64,000 bases of DNA from Dicyema japonicum. Taxonomy: Eukaryota; Dicyemida; Rhombozoa; Dicyemidae. The translations under genes were made by a program, and so were the position numbers. The notes beneath the pieces are model-generated. The model did no database searches and was not told the DNA's origin. It was given only the letters and a program-made list of their open reading frames with translations. The stretch spans positions 386,902-450,901 of the forward strand of contig RDEW01000035.1 of the NCBI GenBank assembly GCA_011109175.1, written 5' to 3'. Positions 23,065-34,559 of the stretch are shown piece by piece. Each line of letters opens with the position of its first letter. Positions within the stretch are counted from its first letter, which is position 1.

Positions 23065-23865
23065 TCAGAGAATTACTCGATTTGCACTCAAACGTGAACG
23101 ACAATATGGTCACTTTTATCCACAAGTCCATTTCTGCAATACCTACATTCGTCACGCACTTTGATGAAACACGACAATCAAATTGAAGACTACTTTCATC
23201 CTCGTCGAAAAAAATCTCAAGCCATACCTCCATAAATATCTACATCCAGTCTGTGTATGAAACACTATTCACTTTATAAATCGAACAAACAATTTTTTAT
23301 TTATAGGATTTTCCTATCAAAAACGACAAAAAATAAATTATTTTTATTAAAATTTCTCTTTTTCGAGAGTTTCAATAGCTCACTCAATGCTGCGCAAAGT
23401 TGCAGTATAGTTAGATAAACATGATAGAGAAAATTATTTTATTTTAAACTACAACACAGTTAACAATTTCTGGAAGCTCACTTCAGTCATGGCTAACCAC
23501 TCTCAGAATTGAAAACCTGTCTCTGATGACGATTTTTAAGGAAATGCGCTAAATAAGCTAGATCCTTTCTCCAATATCCATCTTCCTCCTTGTGAGAGGC
23601 GACAGCTCATCAGGGTCAGTGATCTGCTTCCAAGATAAACAAATTATTCAATATATTTGGCCCCAGTAGGCAAAGTTTATCAGGCTGATCGACACTTCAA
23701 AATTTTGCTAACCATTTTGAGACTAACATGAACTCATCTTCTATCTACGAAGAAATCTTTGACCATCTTAAAATTTTCCGAAGTGGAAACAGAACTTTTC
23801 CAAAAAATGCGAAGGATTTTCTTGCTTCATTAGTTGAGCTTTGATGGGATTTTTTAACTATGTGA
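23065..23865. other. No clear gene
   Basis: Low-complexity AT-rich sequence. No gene is supported on either strand. Confidence 0.35.
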
Positions 23866-23869
23866 ATTG

Positions 23870-24045
23870 CATATCGCTTATTTCTCACAGTTGGGTACTC
23901 AATTGCTTGTTGTGAACGTTCTTTCTCAAAGTTAAAGTATTTTCTCTGATCAGCATTGAAAAGAAATTCCTGACAAGCGAGGTGAAAGAAGCTGAAATAC
24001 TGACAGTAAAGGAACGATTGGACATTTGTTTATTGTTTAATAAAT
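23870..24045 (+). pseudogene. hAT transposase C-terminal fragment
   Basis: Across two frames the plus strand reads YSIACCERSFSKLK and then EAEILTVKERLDICLLF. The CERSFSKLK block is diagnostic of the C-terminal dimerisation region of ZMYM-type hAT proteins. Nothing else of the element is recognised. Confidence 0.5.
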
Positions 24046-24189
24046 TAGATAATGATAAATCTCACTCTTACGTGTATTTATTCTCACAACTTAATTTATT
24101 TAGTCACGATTAAGTTATAAGGGGCATCATTATCATACACTCGCCCCGGGCAGTAGATAGCTTTGGCACCTGCCTAAGAGGCCTCAATA

Positions 24190-26395
24190 TAAACTACAAT
24201 CCAAATTCTCTAAGGAAATTATCAAAAAGATTCATACAGAACACAGACTAAAAATCAAGAATGTGGCCATCCAGCCTAAACATTGAAATCAGCTACTTAA
24301 TCAACACGAGTAAACCAGAAAGATGGAACAAATTCATCTAATAATAGACTACCGAACAAAACAAAGACTTTCTGAAGACACCACGTGATATTCAGACGAC
24401 ACAAAATAGACTGCCCACAACCCACGCCATCGATATTGATATGAATACACCTGATTTCCTCAATCAGTCTAATATCCTAATGAACCATAAGTAAAAGTAT
24501 GGAAAATCATAATGAATAAAATCTCCCGACTATGTAAACTAAATCGTTTATACTCATCACTGAAATCCTATTGTAATCAATGTCAAGTCAAAATTTGATA
24601 TGTTCTTTATAATTGATTAAAACTTATAAAAATGTAGTTTTTAATCAAAAATATTGTATTAATCAAAAGTTATAAAGTCAAAAAAGTCAAAATTTAATTT
24701 TTTTAATTGACATTTTTTATTTTTATTTTTTATTTTTCGAGTTTTTAAATAAACTACTAGCGTGGGATCAATTATCATCTTCACCGTGTTGCCGCGTTCA
24801 ATCAAGAATGACATTGAAAAGATGTTGTTAAAAAATATCCTGATGGAAATCTTTTTTGGAATTTATGTGCGACATTTGTAACTGCAAAAAACAATTTTAT
24901 AGATTTTCTAAGAAGCATATCAAATTAGCAGGTTTATTATTATTTATTACTATTTTACAGGTTTTCTCGTTCCATCTGCCAACACAGAGGTCGATAAAGT
25001 CACTAAGGCGTTTGTCGATTTTCCCTTGCATAAGTTGAACAATAAAAGCTTACCGACTTGTTTGAGATTATTGGACATAATCTTCCTTTTACTACGCTTG
25101 CCGAAAAAATGGAAACAGAAATATGTCAACTTTTGGAAGAATTTCTGATCCCAAGAAAATATATCTTGTCGTCATTGTTTTCTGCAGCTAACTTTTTGAT
25201 TATCTGTCAGATAATTGACGATGTTCTAAGTGATTTTGCGATAAATTGCAAAGACTGTTGAATAAATTCAGAGATTGCATTTTGGGGACGATTTATGTGG
25301 AATCAGGAAGTACTGGAATCAAGAATATTTTTCAAACATGTGCTTTCTACCACAAAAGTAGAAAAACAACATATTTCTACATATGTATACAACTATCTGA
25401 GTGTCCTTCCACATCATTATTTGTTGAGAAAAGTTTTTCTTCATTGGATAGATTACTATCTAAAGACCGAAATTTTAAACCCGAAAACGTTTTGAATTAC
25501 ACTTTTCTGTATTTTAATAAAGATTTTGATTAGTTTTCTATATTAAACAAAATTTTTTGTAGATAAATTTATCATAAAGTCAAAAAAATCAAAATTTTGG
25601 ATTTTTAAAGTCAATAAAGTCAATTTTTAGGTCAAACTTTCCGATTTATTGTCAAAATAAAAATCGCCCTACTAATCAACTAAAACCTCACCAAAAACTC
25701 AATAAAATCCCCACAAAAAGGTTAGACGGAATCAGCGTTCTCCATTTGAAATACCATGGCCTTAAATAAATTACTGACATTATTTCTGTTTCCATCAATT
25801 ATCGCCGTATCCAAATCCTGAAGCCAAATCCTTCAACCATATGATCATATTGATTGATTTAACTTTTATCTTAATTTTTAAAATTCTCGAACGAGTGGTT
25901 CTCAATATAAATCTCCCCCGTTCGAATTCACAACACGCTTTTTTACCCAGCACTCAACATATACAAATCTATGTACTTTCACCTAGTATATCGTTGATTG
26001 TTTTTGGCCGAATGCCAAGCAAAAAGCCTGATGGCCTCTGATTCGAATCTCGCTGCTTTACATTCCCAAAATAAAAAGTTTTATTAGACAGACTTGGTCA
26101 GTCATAATGTTTTGTTTGTCTCATTTCCACATCTTTTCAAACGGATGTACCTCAAGGCTCCGTCTTGCCCCCTGCTTTCTTCGATTTACATCTAAACACT
26201 TTTCTGTTAACTCCAAGATATTTTCTTTACGCAGATGGCATCATTATCGCTTTCAAAAACAGTAAAATCAACAAAGCAACCAATCATGTCTAGAATCACT
26301 TGAACTATCTTGAAAACTGGTTTGGTGTAAACCACTCATCTTTTCAGATTCTACTGTCACTTTATTCACGTTGACAGCTAAATTTTCTCTCAACT
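24190..26395 (+). mobile_element. LINE copy interrupted by a hAT-like element
   Basis: The left part (24190-24580) matches the LINE linker at 11340-11760. The right part resumes at 25672 with nearly the same bases as 11760-11830. It then shows ILERVVLNINLP, AFLPSTQH, DVPQGSVLPPAFFDLHLN and YADGIIIAFK, which are reverse transcriptase motifs with YADD changed to YADG. So one LINE was split by the insertion 24581-25671. It stops abruptly near 26395, against an oppositely oriented LINE 3' end. Confidence 0.7.
24581..25671 (+). mobile_element. hAT-like DNA transposon inserted in a LINE
   Basis: The insertion is flanked by GTAATCAA (24573-24580) and CTAATCAA (25672-25679), consistent with an 8-bp target duplication of the hAT superfamily. 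Three plus-strand frames encode a transposase remnant. The last, near 25380-25533, has PSTSLFVEKSFSSLDRLLSK and RNFKPENVLNYTFL, the hAT C-terminal block. The right end reads TAGGGCGATTTTTA on the minus strand, hAT-like; the left end is degraded. Frames are shifted and the transposase is inactive. Confidence 0.6.
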
Positions 26396-26402
26396 ATAGC
26401 CT

Positions 26403-27290
26403 TTTTATTTATTTATTTTTAAAAACCCGAAACCACTAAGAAAGAAAGTACTAAATCGCTAAATTAAGTTATCCCAGCCTCCTACATCTCTCGAATTCTC
26501 TCCGAATGCTCCGCCACTGAACCAACAACATTCCTCAAGTGTCTTCTTTATTTCTTTAGAGGAATTCTATCGGAGTTGACTTTTTTTAACGCAGATCTGA
26601 ATTCTTCCGCATTAGCCGCCCTCTCTCTGAATGGGTTTCCTAGCTCCTTGCACATACGTTGGAAGCCCTGGCCATTTCTCATCGTCGCCTCCTCTGAAGA
26701 GACTGGGGATGGATATGGTGTCTGGGATGGGAATGTTTCCGAGGAATATCTCAAGTCTACCTTTAAATCTTCTGTCCGTAGTAAATAAGGTGAACTGACA
26801 ATTGGATGCAGACACAGACATTAAATTCGTGGATAGCCAGGCACGCACCTGGTTGAGGTGTGACTGAACCACCGCCACAGCCCTGGAGGAAGATTTGTCC
26901 CTTGCAGCGATAAACAGATAAAACATAGTGTCCTGATCTTTGATAGTTAGGCAAATCGTGTAGAAATAAGTTAAATAAGAGAGGAGACAGAGAGAAGCCT
27001 TGTGGGAGCCCATTAGGGAATAGTCTTGATTTTGAAGTAATTTTTCTAAATCCGAACTCTTCCACGTCGGCCATTTAAGAAATTTTTCAGCCATAAGAAT
27101 GATGTTCGGATGTAAATCTGAATTAAAGATCTTTTGTTAGAAGTGCCACGAAACCGAAGGATCAGTGTAATTAGTGAATTCTTCCATATATTTGGTAATT
27201 CGCACATGTTCGGGTGGGTCGTAGAAATTTGATAGTCCTTTCCTAAAACCATTCTGGAGAAAGACGACCTGTCATGAAACATCCCAAAAA
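26403..27290 (-). mobile_element. LINE, reverse transcriptase and 3' end
   Basis: Minus-strand frames read ELPNIWKNSLITLILRF, WLKNFLNGRRGRVRI, SKSRLFPNGLPQGFSLSPLL with FNLFLHDLP, then VQSHLNQVRAWLSTNLMSVS and FTTDRR. These are reverse transcriptase motifs of the local LINE family. The 3' end near 26403-26470 has the family hairpin and a TAAATAAATAAA tail. The YADD box is lost. It ends 290 bp before the inner end of the right inverted-repeat arm. Confidence 0.75.
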
Positions 27291-27843
27291 TACTTGGGGT
27301 TAAATTCGACCAACTAATAATTTCCTCAAGACATATGTAGTAAGAAATTGGAAAGCCATCTCGCTAAATGAACATACTGAAAGCTGCCTCAGCCGATTTT
27401 TCAACAAAAACAAAGAAATCTGTATAAACAGTTTATTTTAATAACAATTAACTATGAAACCCTTGATGGTCAGCTTGTGTTCTTTTAATTCTATCGATAA
27501 ACTACAAAAATCATTTATTTATTTTATTGATGTTTAGCAGAGTAGTTAATTGGTCAGAAGTTGTACTGGTGACTTAATTTTGTGGATTATGGTGTAGCTC
27601 TACGACATGTAGTATTTTTCCTCAAGTCGATATAATCTCACGTCTTCCTTTTTGATGGACTCGGGAGACTTTACATATGTGAATTTTCGGAAATAAAAAA
27701 TGATCGGATATCAATGCCTAACTTAGAATCCATTTGGTCAAAATATGGTTTGGTATTGTTACTCTAATATAGTAGATGGAAAACATAATCCATACGTAAT
27801 GGAAATATGATTAATATAAAAGTAGTAATGATGATAAATAATA

Positions 27844-28117
27844 ATGATTACTCTATTTGGTATTTTTTATTATTAATTTGTAGGAATATTATTATTGGGT
27901 TCATTAATAGAACACAAAAATATACAAAATGACTGTATTACAGAGGCAACAAAAAGTATTAAAGATGGAAATTTCAGTAATAAATTCAAACAATTTATTA
28001 ATTTATTGAATGGTTGTAGAAAAAATATTGGTATGTAATGTAGTTAAACTAGACAAACGTACAATGGCGGAGAATACTGGTTTTGTTGACTACTTTTATA
28101 TGTTGAGAATAAGATAA
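27844..28117 (+). CDS. Predicted 75-aa secreted protein, right copy
   Basis: Three exons (27844-27859, 27884-28030, 28053-28117) and two introns of 24 and 22 nt with GT-AG ends give 228 coding nt, 75 aa. The protein starts MITLFGILLLGSLIEH, a short signal-peptide-like run, then IQNDCITEATKSIKDG, FKQFINLLNGCRKN, and ends YFYMLRIR. The two cysteines could form one disulfide. The other copy (1195-1467) differs by two amino acids, one silent change and one base of intron length, which argues that both are under coding constraint. No family is recognised. A first exon of only 16 nt is unusual, though Rab1 here has one of 14 nt. Confidence 0.5.
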
Positions 28118-28657
28118 AATATAACAAAATTAATTATTGGAATATTAATTTAGTTTTTTATTTATCTTTTTAATAATAACTCTGTTTTATTTAACGAAAA
28201 AGTTAACATTTAAGCAACCTTCCTCAATCGCTTGTTCACCACCCTCCTCAGGAGTTCAATTCTAATTTTTGAAACCGCTGAGCCCTTTTCTCATTAGGCT
28301 CTGCCTACTATACTACAGTGTAAGACAATCTAGAGTTCCCTTTAAAGCTATGGATAATAGGCGATTAAATTTAAACAGATTATTTTCTCTTCTTTTCTTA
28401 CACCGACTTTCATGGGTATAGAGTTTCCTTCTATACACCATTATTGCCTCATCTAACTTCGCCTTTTCCCTCCTCAAATAGTTGATGTCTCATTTGGGAA
28501 CGATGTTTACTAAATATCCCTCTTAATATAGGCGATTTTTTTCCTTTCACACAAAAAAGTAGCACGGAATTTTCCATCCTATAAAGCAGGTCTCCATATT
28601 AAAGACGTTAGGGTTTTGACATGGGATGGAGTTGACTCAAGATGCTTCAAAAATCAT

Positions 28658-28985
28658 ATTAATTAATTTATTAACCCTGGATACACCGAGAAAGAAGTTA
28701 AAGCAAACAACTAATTAAGTGTATCCAGTTTTCACTTCTACATAAAGGGTAAAAGACGAATCAACATAAAGGGTAAAAGACGTCCATACTTGCAGTTGTG
28801 GAAACCCATCCAGTGGAGTGGGGAAGAGCAAATGATCCTTTTTCGTGCCGGCCTGGCACTGGGCGTCACCTAGACAGGTGGATCACCTGACGCCACTCTA
28901 GTAGAAAGAGAGGAGGAACAGAAAATCAAACAAATTCTTCAACCAACTAGTCACGAAGCATCACATGGCGCCACGCGGCTAATTT
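28658..28985 (-). mobile_element. Short non-autonomous retroelement, right copy
   Basis: Counterpart of 330-655 in the opposite arm. On the minus strand it starts near GTGGCGCCATGTG and ends with the GGATACAC/GTGTATCC hairpin and a GGTTAATAAATTAATT tail. It also keeps the GTGCCAGGCCGGCAC near-palindrome. The two copies arose with the arms rather than by separate insertion. Confidence 0.5.
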
Positions 28986-29190
28986 GTCATATTGAATCAA
29001 TAAAACAATAATCAAATATAACAACAATATTTATTGATTAGCATTACTGAAAACATTCTTGATTAATTCTATTTTGTATTTAAATCACCATATTATATGT
29101 TAAAGGAAGAATTATCTGTTATTAATTATTTAAAAAATTGACGAAATCCAAAAAACAAAGTCTCTAGTCTTAATCCGTATTTTAGCACAT

Positions 29191-29421
29191 ATGTTTTCTG
29201 GAAAACCCTCGAAAAGATTCACTAAACAATCTGAATCCGAACACTTCTGGTTTGGTTTTGCTATCCACAAGTGTCTTGACGAGAGAATGTACAGAGTAAG
29301 AGGATTTAATGACAATATAGATGTACTCCAGATAAATACAAGGAGTGCTAATGGATACCTTATTTATATTGTTAATATGTACGCTCCCATGACAAGAGTC
29401 TCTAAAAATCCGACGAATTAA
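29191..29421 (+). pseudogene. LINE endonuclease fragment
   Basis: The frame reads FWFGFAIHKCLDERMYRV, NIDVLQINTRSANGYLIYIV, then NMYAPM. GFA..., (D/N)-R/I-VL and (I/V)N-x-YAP are blocks of the APE-type endonuclease of LINEs, as in YGFAIRVD...IINVYAPT at 36417-36710 (minus). The catalytic GD(W/F)N block is not reached. It crosses the visible outer edge of the right repeat arm. Confidence 0.6.
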
Positions 29422-29445
29422 TGGTGTAACCAAATTCATGTGTTC

Positions 29446-30232
29446 TCATCTGTTTTGAGCATATTTCTTTTCTTTATGAGAATAGCTTGTGCGACAATAG
29501 TCTTGGATAGAAGTCCTTATATAAAGATATGGGAATGAATAATCGCGGATGGTACCACTAAGCATATTTGCTGCTTTATCAATCGTGATATCCGTCATCA
29601 GCATCACGGTTAGTTGAGAATCCACATATTTGGTGAAACTTACCCAATTATTTTCCACTATGCACAAGTATGACTTTTGAGTAGTATAATAACTTATTAT
29701 AAATTCTATCTTAGACATATGTTTTTTCAAAAGGGAAAAAGATTGTTTCACTGATTGAAATAGAGGGACATTTTAGAAGGTTGCAATATGTCATTGGATT
29801 TGTTGATTTGTTAGTCATTTTAACAACATCATTAAATCATTCTTCTCATACCTTTCAATAGAGTAATTTTCAATATCCCCCTATACAGAAACAAAGGTGA
29901 TTTTTGCAATTTTTCAAATTAGATTTTAGCCATTTATATTTCACAATTTAAAAGAGCTCATAAACAAATTTTCATTCATTATTGATTGCTTCACATTTGC
30001 AACAATAATCCCATCGTCTTTAAAATTGTTTAATGTCTTTTATTGCAACGAGACTTTCGGAATAATAAAATGCTTTTAATAAACTCCCCCATCTTGTGGT
30101 AATTACATCTGAAGGTAATTTAATCTCATACAACATAACTTTGCGCTTTGTTGATTTCGAAAGAGAAATTTTAACTATGGGATATTTTGACATTATTTTC
30201 ATTGTACAATTTTGTAGCAAATAAAAAAACAA
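29446..30232 (-). pseudogene. Possible hAT-like transposase remnant
   Basis: The minus strand at 30020-30140 reads LPSDVITTRWGSLLKAFYYS followed by ESLVAIKD, which resembles the P-x-x-TRWGSWL-x-A-x-YY block seen in many hAT-type transposases. A second frame at 29446-29751 (101 codons) has no recognised motif but may belong to it. Terminal repeats were not found. The call rests on one motif. Confidence 0.4.
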
Positions 30233-30483
30233 GTAATATTAAAAATTTTATTATTTTTATTTTTCAGTATCTGCTAATAAGTAATATCAAATTTGAAATT
30301 TTTAATAAGAATTTATCTTAAACATCTCTAATTGTTGAATTATATAATCGAATATGAATTAATAGATGATTTCATGTATAAAGTCTCTTGATTACAAATA
30401 GCCCGCCAATTACATTTAATAATTTTTTCTCGTTAATTTTAAATTCCTAAATAATTAAATATAATTGTTTGTCTAAAAATGTT

Positions 30484-30655
30484 TATTTTCTCTCCTTCTC
30501 TTACACCGACTTTCCTGGGTATAGAGTTTCCTTCTATACACCATTATTGCCTCATCTAACATCGCCTTTTCCCTCCTCAAATATTTGATGTCTCATTTGG
30601 GAACACGATGTTTACTAATATCCCTCTTACTATAGGCGGTTTTTTTCCTTTGCTC
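30484..30655 (+). repeat. Third copy of an inverted-repeat segment
   Basis: About 170 bp are nearly identical to 28384-28556 in the right arm, and to the complement of about 783-955 in the left arm. They begin in TTATTTTCTCT and stop after a run of T and CCTTT. Flanking sequence is unrelated. No terminal repeats or coding potential are seen. Confidence 0.75.
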
Positions 30656-31220
30656 CTAGCTCTGTCTGTCTCCATGCAATCTTCGCACAAACTAGTTGGT
30701 CTGGGCTTGTGTGTCAAATACTTATAGGTGATCAGTGCTGCATACAGCACTAGAAAGATGTCTCACAGTGACCCTACTGGCTTAGCCTACAATGCATAAA
30801 CCACAAACTTATTAATACATGTAAAAATTCCTCCGTTAACCATGCTTGAGAGATTTTGTGGTTAACTCTGTGGTCCTCAAGGGGGATAACTGCACTGCAG
30901 CAAGATTCTGCGCCAACACCTATAGACATGCTTGACCAGCGAGGTATCACAGCTCTAGTGATCATGCTCTCTTTGACAACTGTGGTTCTTGCTCTGACCA
31001 TCATTGTTTATGGCCTTTTTCTTGAATTCACTAACAGATAGAGCTGTACTGAATCTGCCACTACAGAGCTCCGCCAAGTATGGCCAGCAATTCCAGGGCA
31101 TCAGGAATAGCCTGCTACGTACCTGTAGGACTACCTGCCTCGTCCATTCTTAATAATATACTTATGCCTAAATTGGTGGGAATATGAGAAAAGTGGACTA
31201 TCTGATGAAATACGGAAGCG
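30656..31220. other. Spacer with a possible small membrane protein
   Basis: A plus-strand frame, 30856-31041 (61 codons), has the motif RGITAL twice and a strongly hydrophobic run LVIMLSLTTVVLALTIIVYG, which would make one membrane helix. There is no homology and no intron support, so it is not called as a gene. The rest of the spacer shows nothing. Confidence 0.3.
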
Positions 31221-31229
31221 TGCGAGGAT

Positions 31230-31510
31230 GAGAGTCGCATGGAGAAAACTGGTAAAGCATTAGCTAAGAGCACGACAAGCGGAACCCCAAGTATTTATAT
31301 GCTCATTGATGTTCTTCCAAATATCAGGAAGAATTCCTTAGTCACACTTATTTTGAAATCAGGAAAACCAAAAGATGATTCTACTTTGTTCCTCCTAGTC
31401 TCGCTTAATTACACGATGTACAAATTGTTAGAAAATCTTATACTAAAACTAATTTCTCTAGCACTGGTGGTTCGACTTCGACGCCTTCTCATAGTTTCTC
31501 ATATTCTTTA
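31230..31510 (+). pseudogene. LINE reverse transcriptase fragment
   Basis: The frame has NIRKNSLVTLILKSGKPKDD, then LLVSLNYTMYKLLENLILKL. These match the first reverse transcriptase blocks of LINEs (K...W-K-x-x...L-x-K-x-GKP, then R-P-I-x-LL-x-x-x-x-K-LLE). It is cut on both sides. Confidence 0.6.
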
Positions 31511-31829
31511 ATTCGCCAGAAATACATATACAATAGCCTTAGTCTCTGTGGAAGGGCTCTTATAATAATTTCTTCGAGGACATTCATTTCTAGAGTCAGC
31601 ATGCCTATTTTAAGATCAATAAGTCATAGGTCACGTCAAGGTTTTTTTTGTTCTTTGAGACGACTATGGAGGCATGTCCCAGACGGACTTCGGAGCATCA
31701 TTGTAGAGGTGATTCGACAGAATAGAGATAGATTTTGATGGTGACATAAAATTTTACAGAGCAGAAGGAATCCTTCGATCAGGTGGAAACAATGTGGGAA
31801 TTTAAAGCTAATCGTGAGTGACTGTTTAG

Positions 31830-32345
31830 AAGTTAGCTAGTAGGGTTCCCGAGAGATTTCTTTTCACTCTACCATGCCTTCCCATGAATGTCTCATCGCT
31901 CGTAACATTTAGGTCTCCTACGATCATTACTAATGTTGAGAGAGCATACTTGGAAAAGACGGCAGAAAGACTTGTGTAAAAGTCATCAATCTCCTCAGGG
32001 TTTTTATTAAGCCATCCACTGTGAGGGCGTAAACGTTTATTATAGTTAGATCGACGGGTTGAGGTCATCCAGTTTCAATTGCAACACCCCGATTCTATCA
32101 TTCATACTGTAATATCGGCAGACTCTCTTGGATAGATCATTCCTAACGGCAAATCCTAGCCCATAGTGCTTGTTTCCATTTGGAAGGAAAATTAGTCGAA
32201 AGTTCCCATGTTGTTCTTCGATCCCGTTGATTAATTTGGTCTCCTAAAAACAGGCGATTGAAATCTTGTATTTTGAAAGATCCTCGACCAGTTCTTTCCG
32301 TTTCCAAACGCTTGAGAGTCCCTTGACGTTGAACGTGAAGGGAGA
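31830..32345 (-). pseudogene. LINE endonuclease domain, decayed
   Basis: Across three frames the minus strand reads LSSVWKRKELVEDLSKYKIS, QETKLINGIEEQHGNF, YGLGFAVRNDLSKRV, NDRIGVLQLKL, TIINVYAL, then MIVGDLNV and GRHGRVKRNLSG. This is an APE-type endonuclease in order, with the catalytic E of QETK and D/N of GDLN present. Stops and frame changes show it is dead. It is near the family at 34560-36740. Confidence 0.7.
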
Positions 32346-32499
32346 AGTCCAATGACTTGATAGTGTGTTTTCCAGACATTGAGTTCAAGAGCCACGTCAC
32401 CAGCTTAACCGAAGAACTACTTGCGAGGGCCTCCAGCATTTCCGAATTAACGTCTTTTAAACAATCACATTTGTGCGTTTTAATATTTGCTAATGCTGA

Positions 32500-34110
32500 A
32501 AATCCAAGTTCAAAAAGAGGGTTGTTGTGTGGTGATGCCTGTCGTTAAAAAAGCTCGTACAAAGAGGATTACTAAAATCAAAAAGACTACCTCTGGAGAG
32601 GTTTTAAAAAAGAGTTGTATTGAACACGTTAAGGATCTGTCTGTGGAACCTGCTTTTGAATATTTTGGGAATGTTTTATAAATCTCTGTCACGTCAGTAT
32701 GGGAGCTATCAAAATCTCTAGCGTACTGTACTCGTTCGACTTGACAAGGTCTATCAGATTGAGCCACAAAAGCTCCGGGATCTTCCGCCTCGAATTCAGA
32801 AAGGAGGACACAAAAGGAACTTTTGTGAATATGTGAAAGTTACTTCACCTTTTGGTCTTGGAAACCATTGCTTCAGTGAAATCCGAGTGAGACCGGCCGA
32901 AATTGTGTTGAAGAACCTGCCCTTTTGGGTTGATGATAACGACTTTCATGAAGTTGTCAAGGAAATTAGCTTCCTCTACTACGAGCATATGCCGTTTCTA
33001 CAAGGGAGATAGGGGACTCCCTCTTGCAAAAGTTCAAGTTGGCTCAAGGACAGAGGCTACATCGCTTGTCCGTCTTGGTTTCAACATTGCCCACGTGCCA
33101 ATTACATGTGAATGTACAGATGAGGCCCACCTAGGTGTTTCAAGTGCCAACGCTATAGACACATATCCTCCTTCTGTAAGAAGGCAAGATGTCTCCGTTG
33201 TGCAGGGGAACACGACCTGACTGCTTGTGGAGAGATTCCTGGAAACATAATGAATTGCATAAATTGTGGCTCGTCCTTACATTGTACCAGATATGGTAAA
33301 TGCCCAGCCGCCATAAAATCTGATCAGAGGAGCAACTAAAGGAGAGCACTTGTGAGAACGCGGACAGCAAAGACAGTTACGTCAAAGTCGGCAACTAAAA
33401 TTCGTCGGAAACCGAACGATGTCCCACCCAATCTATCAGAGAAAATATACACTGAAATATCGGAGATTATGTCACGGCTAAATTATCTGTGTTCGATTGC
33501 ACATGTGGATTTAATGGAAACGGTGACCTTGGTTTTGAAGAAGCAAGGTCACCCAAATGTTTGAAGCAAGGACTAAAAATAGTGCTAGTGAATGCCCGAT
33601 CTTTAAGTGAAAGGTATAATGAACTAGCATTACTTGCGAGGGCCTCCAAGATCGACATCTTGGTGGTCAATGAGACGAAATTAAAGAAAGCGAAGAGTAA
33701 TATAATGACTGGATACAATTCTGTGGACGTTTTATGGAAGGCTGGAGCAGTTGCTGGTACGGGAACATCTATTTTCTACCGAGACTGCCTCCGAATTCGT
33801 AATCCAAAAGTCGTTTGTGATGTATTGTGTGAATTTGTAAGCATGGAAGTTTGTTGCGACGGAGTATGGTTAGTGTTGGAGGTCTATACTCCAAGAATCT
33901 TGAGACTTGTTCTACAGATATCACTGAGTTCTACAACAAGAATCCCTATACTATCTTAATTGGGGATCTTAATTTGAAGAACACTAGTTATGGTTGTAGC
34001 AAGACAAATCAGTATAGACGACGTTTATAATTATTGTCTGATTCATGTGGCTTTGTGATCCTTACGTCAGATCACCCAAATCACTTTTTTTATCATGGTG
34101 GCGACAAATT
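32500..34110 (+). mobile_element. Jockey-like LINE, gag-like ORF1 and endonuclease
   Basis: The first part carries a gag-like ORF with three zinc knuckles at about 33130-33310: CFKCQRYRHISSFC, CLRCAGEHDLTAC, and CINCGSSLHCTRYGKC. The first fits C-x2-C-x4-H-x4-C. A second ORF (33489-33959) is an endonuclease start: LKIVLVNARSLSERYNELAL, then IDILVVNETKLKK. This two-ORF plan with ORF1 knuckles is typical of the Jockey/CR1 group. The reverse transcriptase is not seen downstream; the copy is 3'-truncated or disrupted by about 34100. Several frameshifts are present in ORF1. Confidence 0.7.
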
Positions 34111-34559
34111 TGGCGTATTCCTAGTATCGCCAGCTCTATCTGTGTATGTGGGAAAGTCAAAAACTCTATGGATATCGGGAGCACCATATTCCACAAGAAT
34201 TAGTTATTAGTATGAGGACAGATGTTATGGAAGATGACCTCTTGAGGTTCAACATATCTCATTTGGATTGGGCCCACTATAGGGTCTTAATATCCAATAA
34301 TTTGTGTGTACTACCGAGAGAGTTTTCAACCATAGAAGAAATCAATGCTGCAAGTCGAGAACTAACGAATCCCATGCAGTCATATCTTCACCTATATGCA
34401 CGAAGGCTCGTTTCCATCCTCCTTGTTTTTCGTTTCCATCCTCCTTGTTTCTCGCATCCGCCCTCAGATTATCTGCTGCTTTAAGTTTTCTTAATATCAA
34501 AGTTAGTTCTTTGTCGAAATCGATAAGTTGTTTTGTTTAATACAGAAAAGTATGATTCC

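Larger units (their letters stand above)
27585..29311. repeat. Right arm of long inverted repeat
   Basis: Reverse complement of 1-1735. Its inner end is near 27585. Since the left arm is cut by the window edge, the true outer end may lie beyond 29311; sequence after 29311 continues the endonuclease frame of a retrotransposon. The arm contains the second copy of the small secreted-protein gene (27844-28117) and a short retroelement (28658-28985). Confidence 0.9.

Noticed and set aside
30856-31041. Small membrane protein with repeated RGITAL
   Set aside because: One hydrophobic run alone is weak evidence in such sequence; no homology or splice support.
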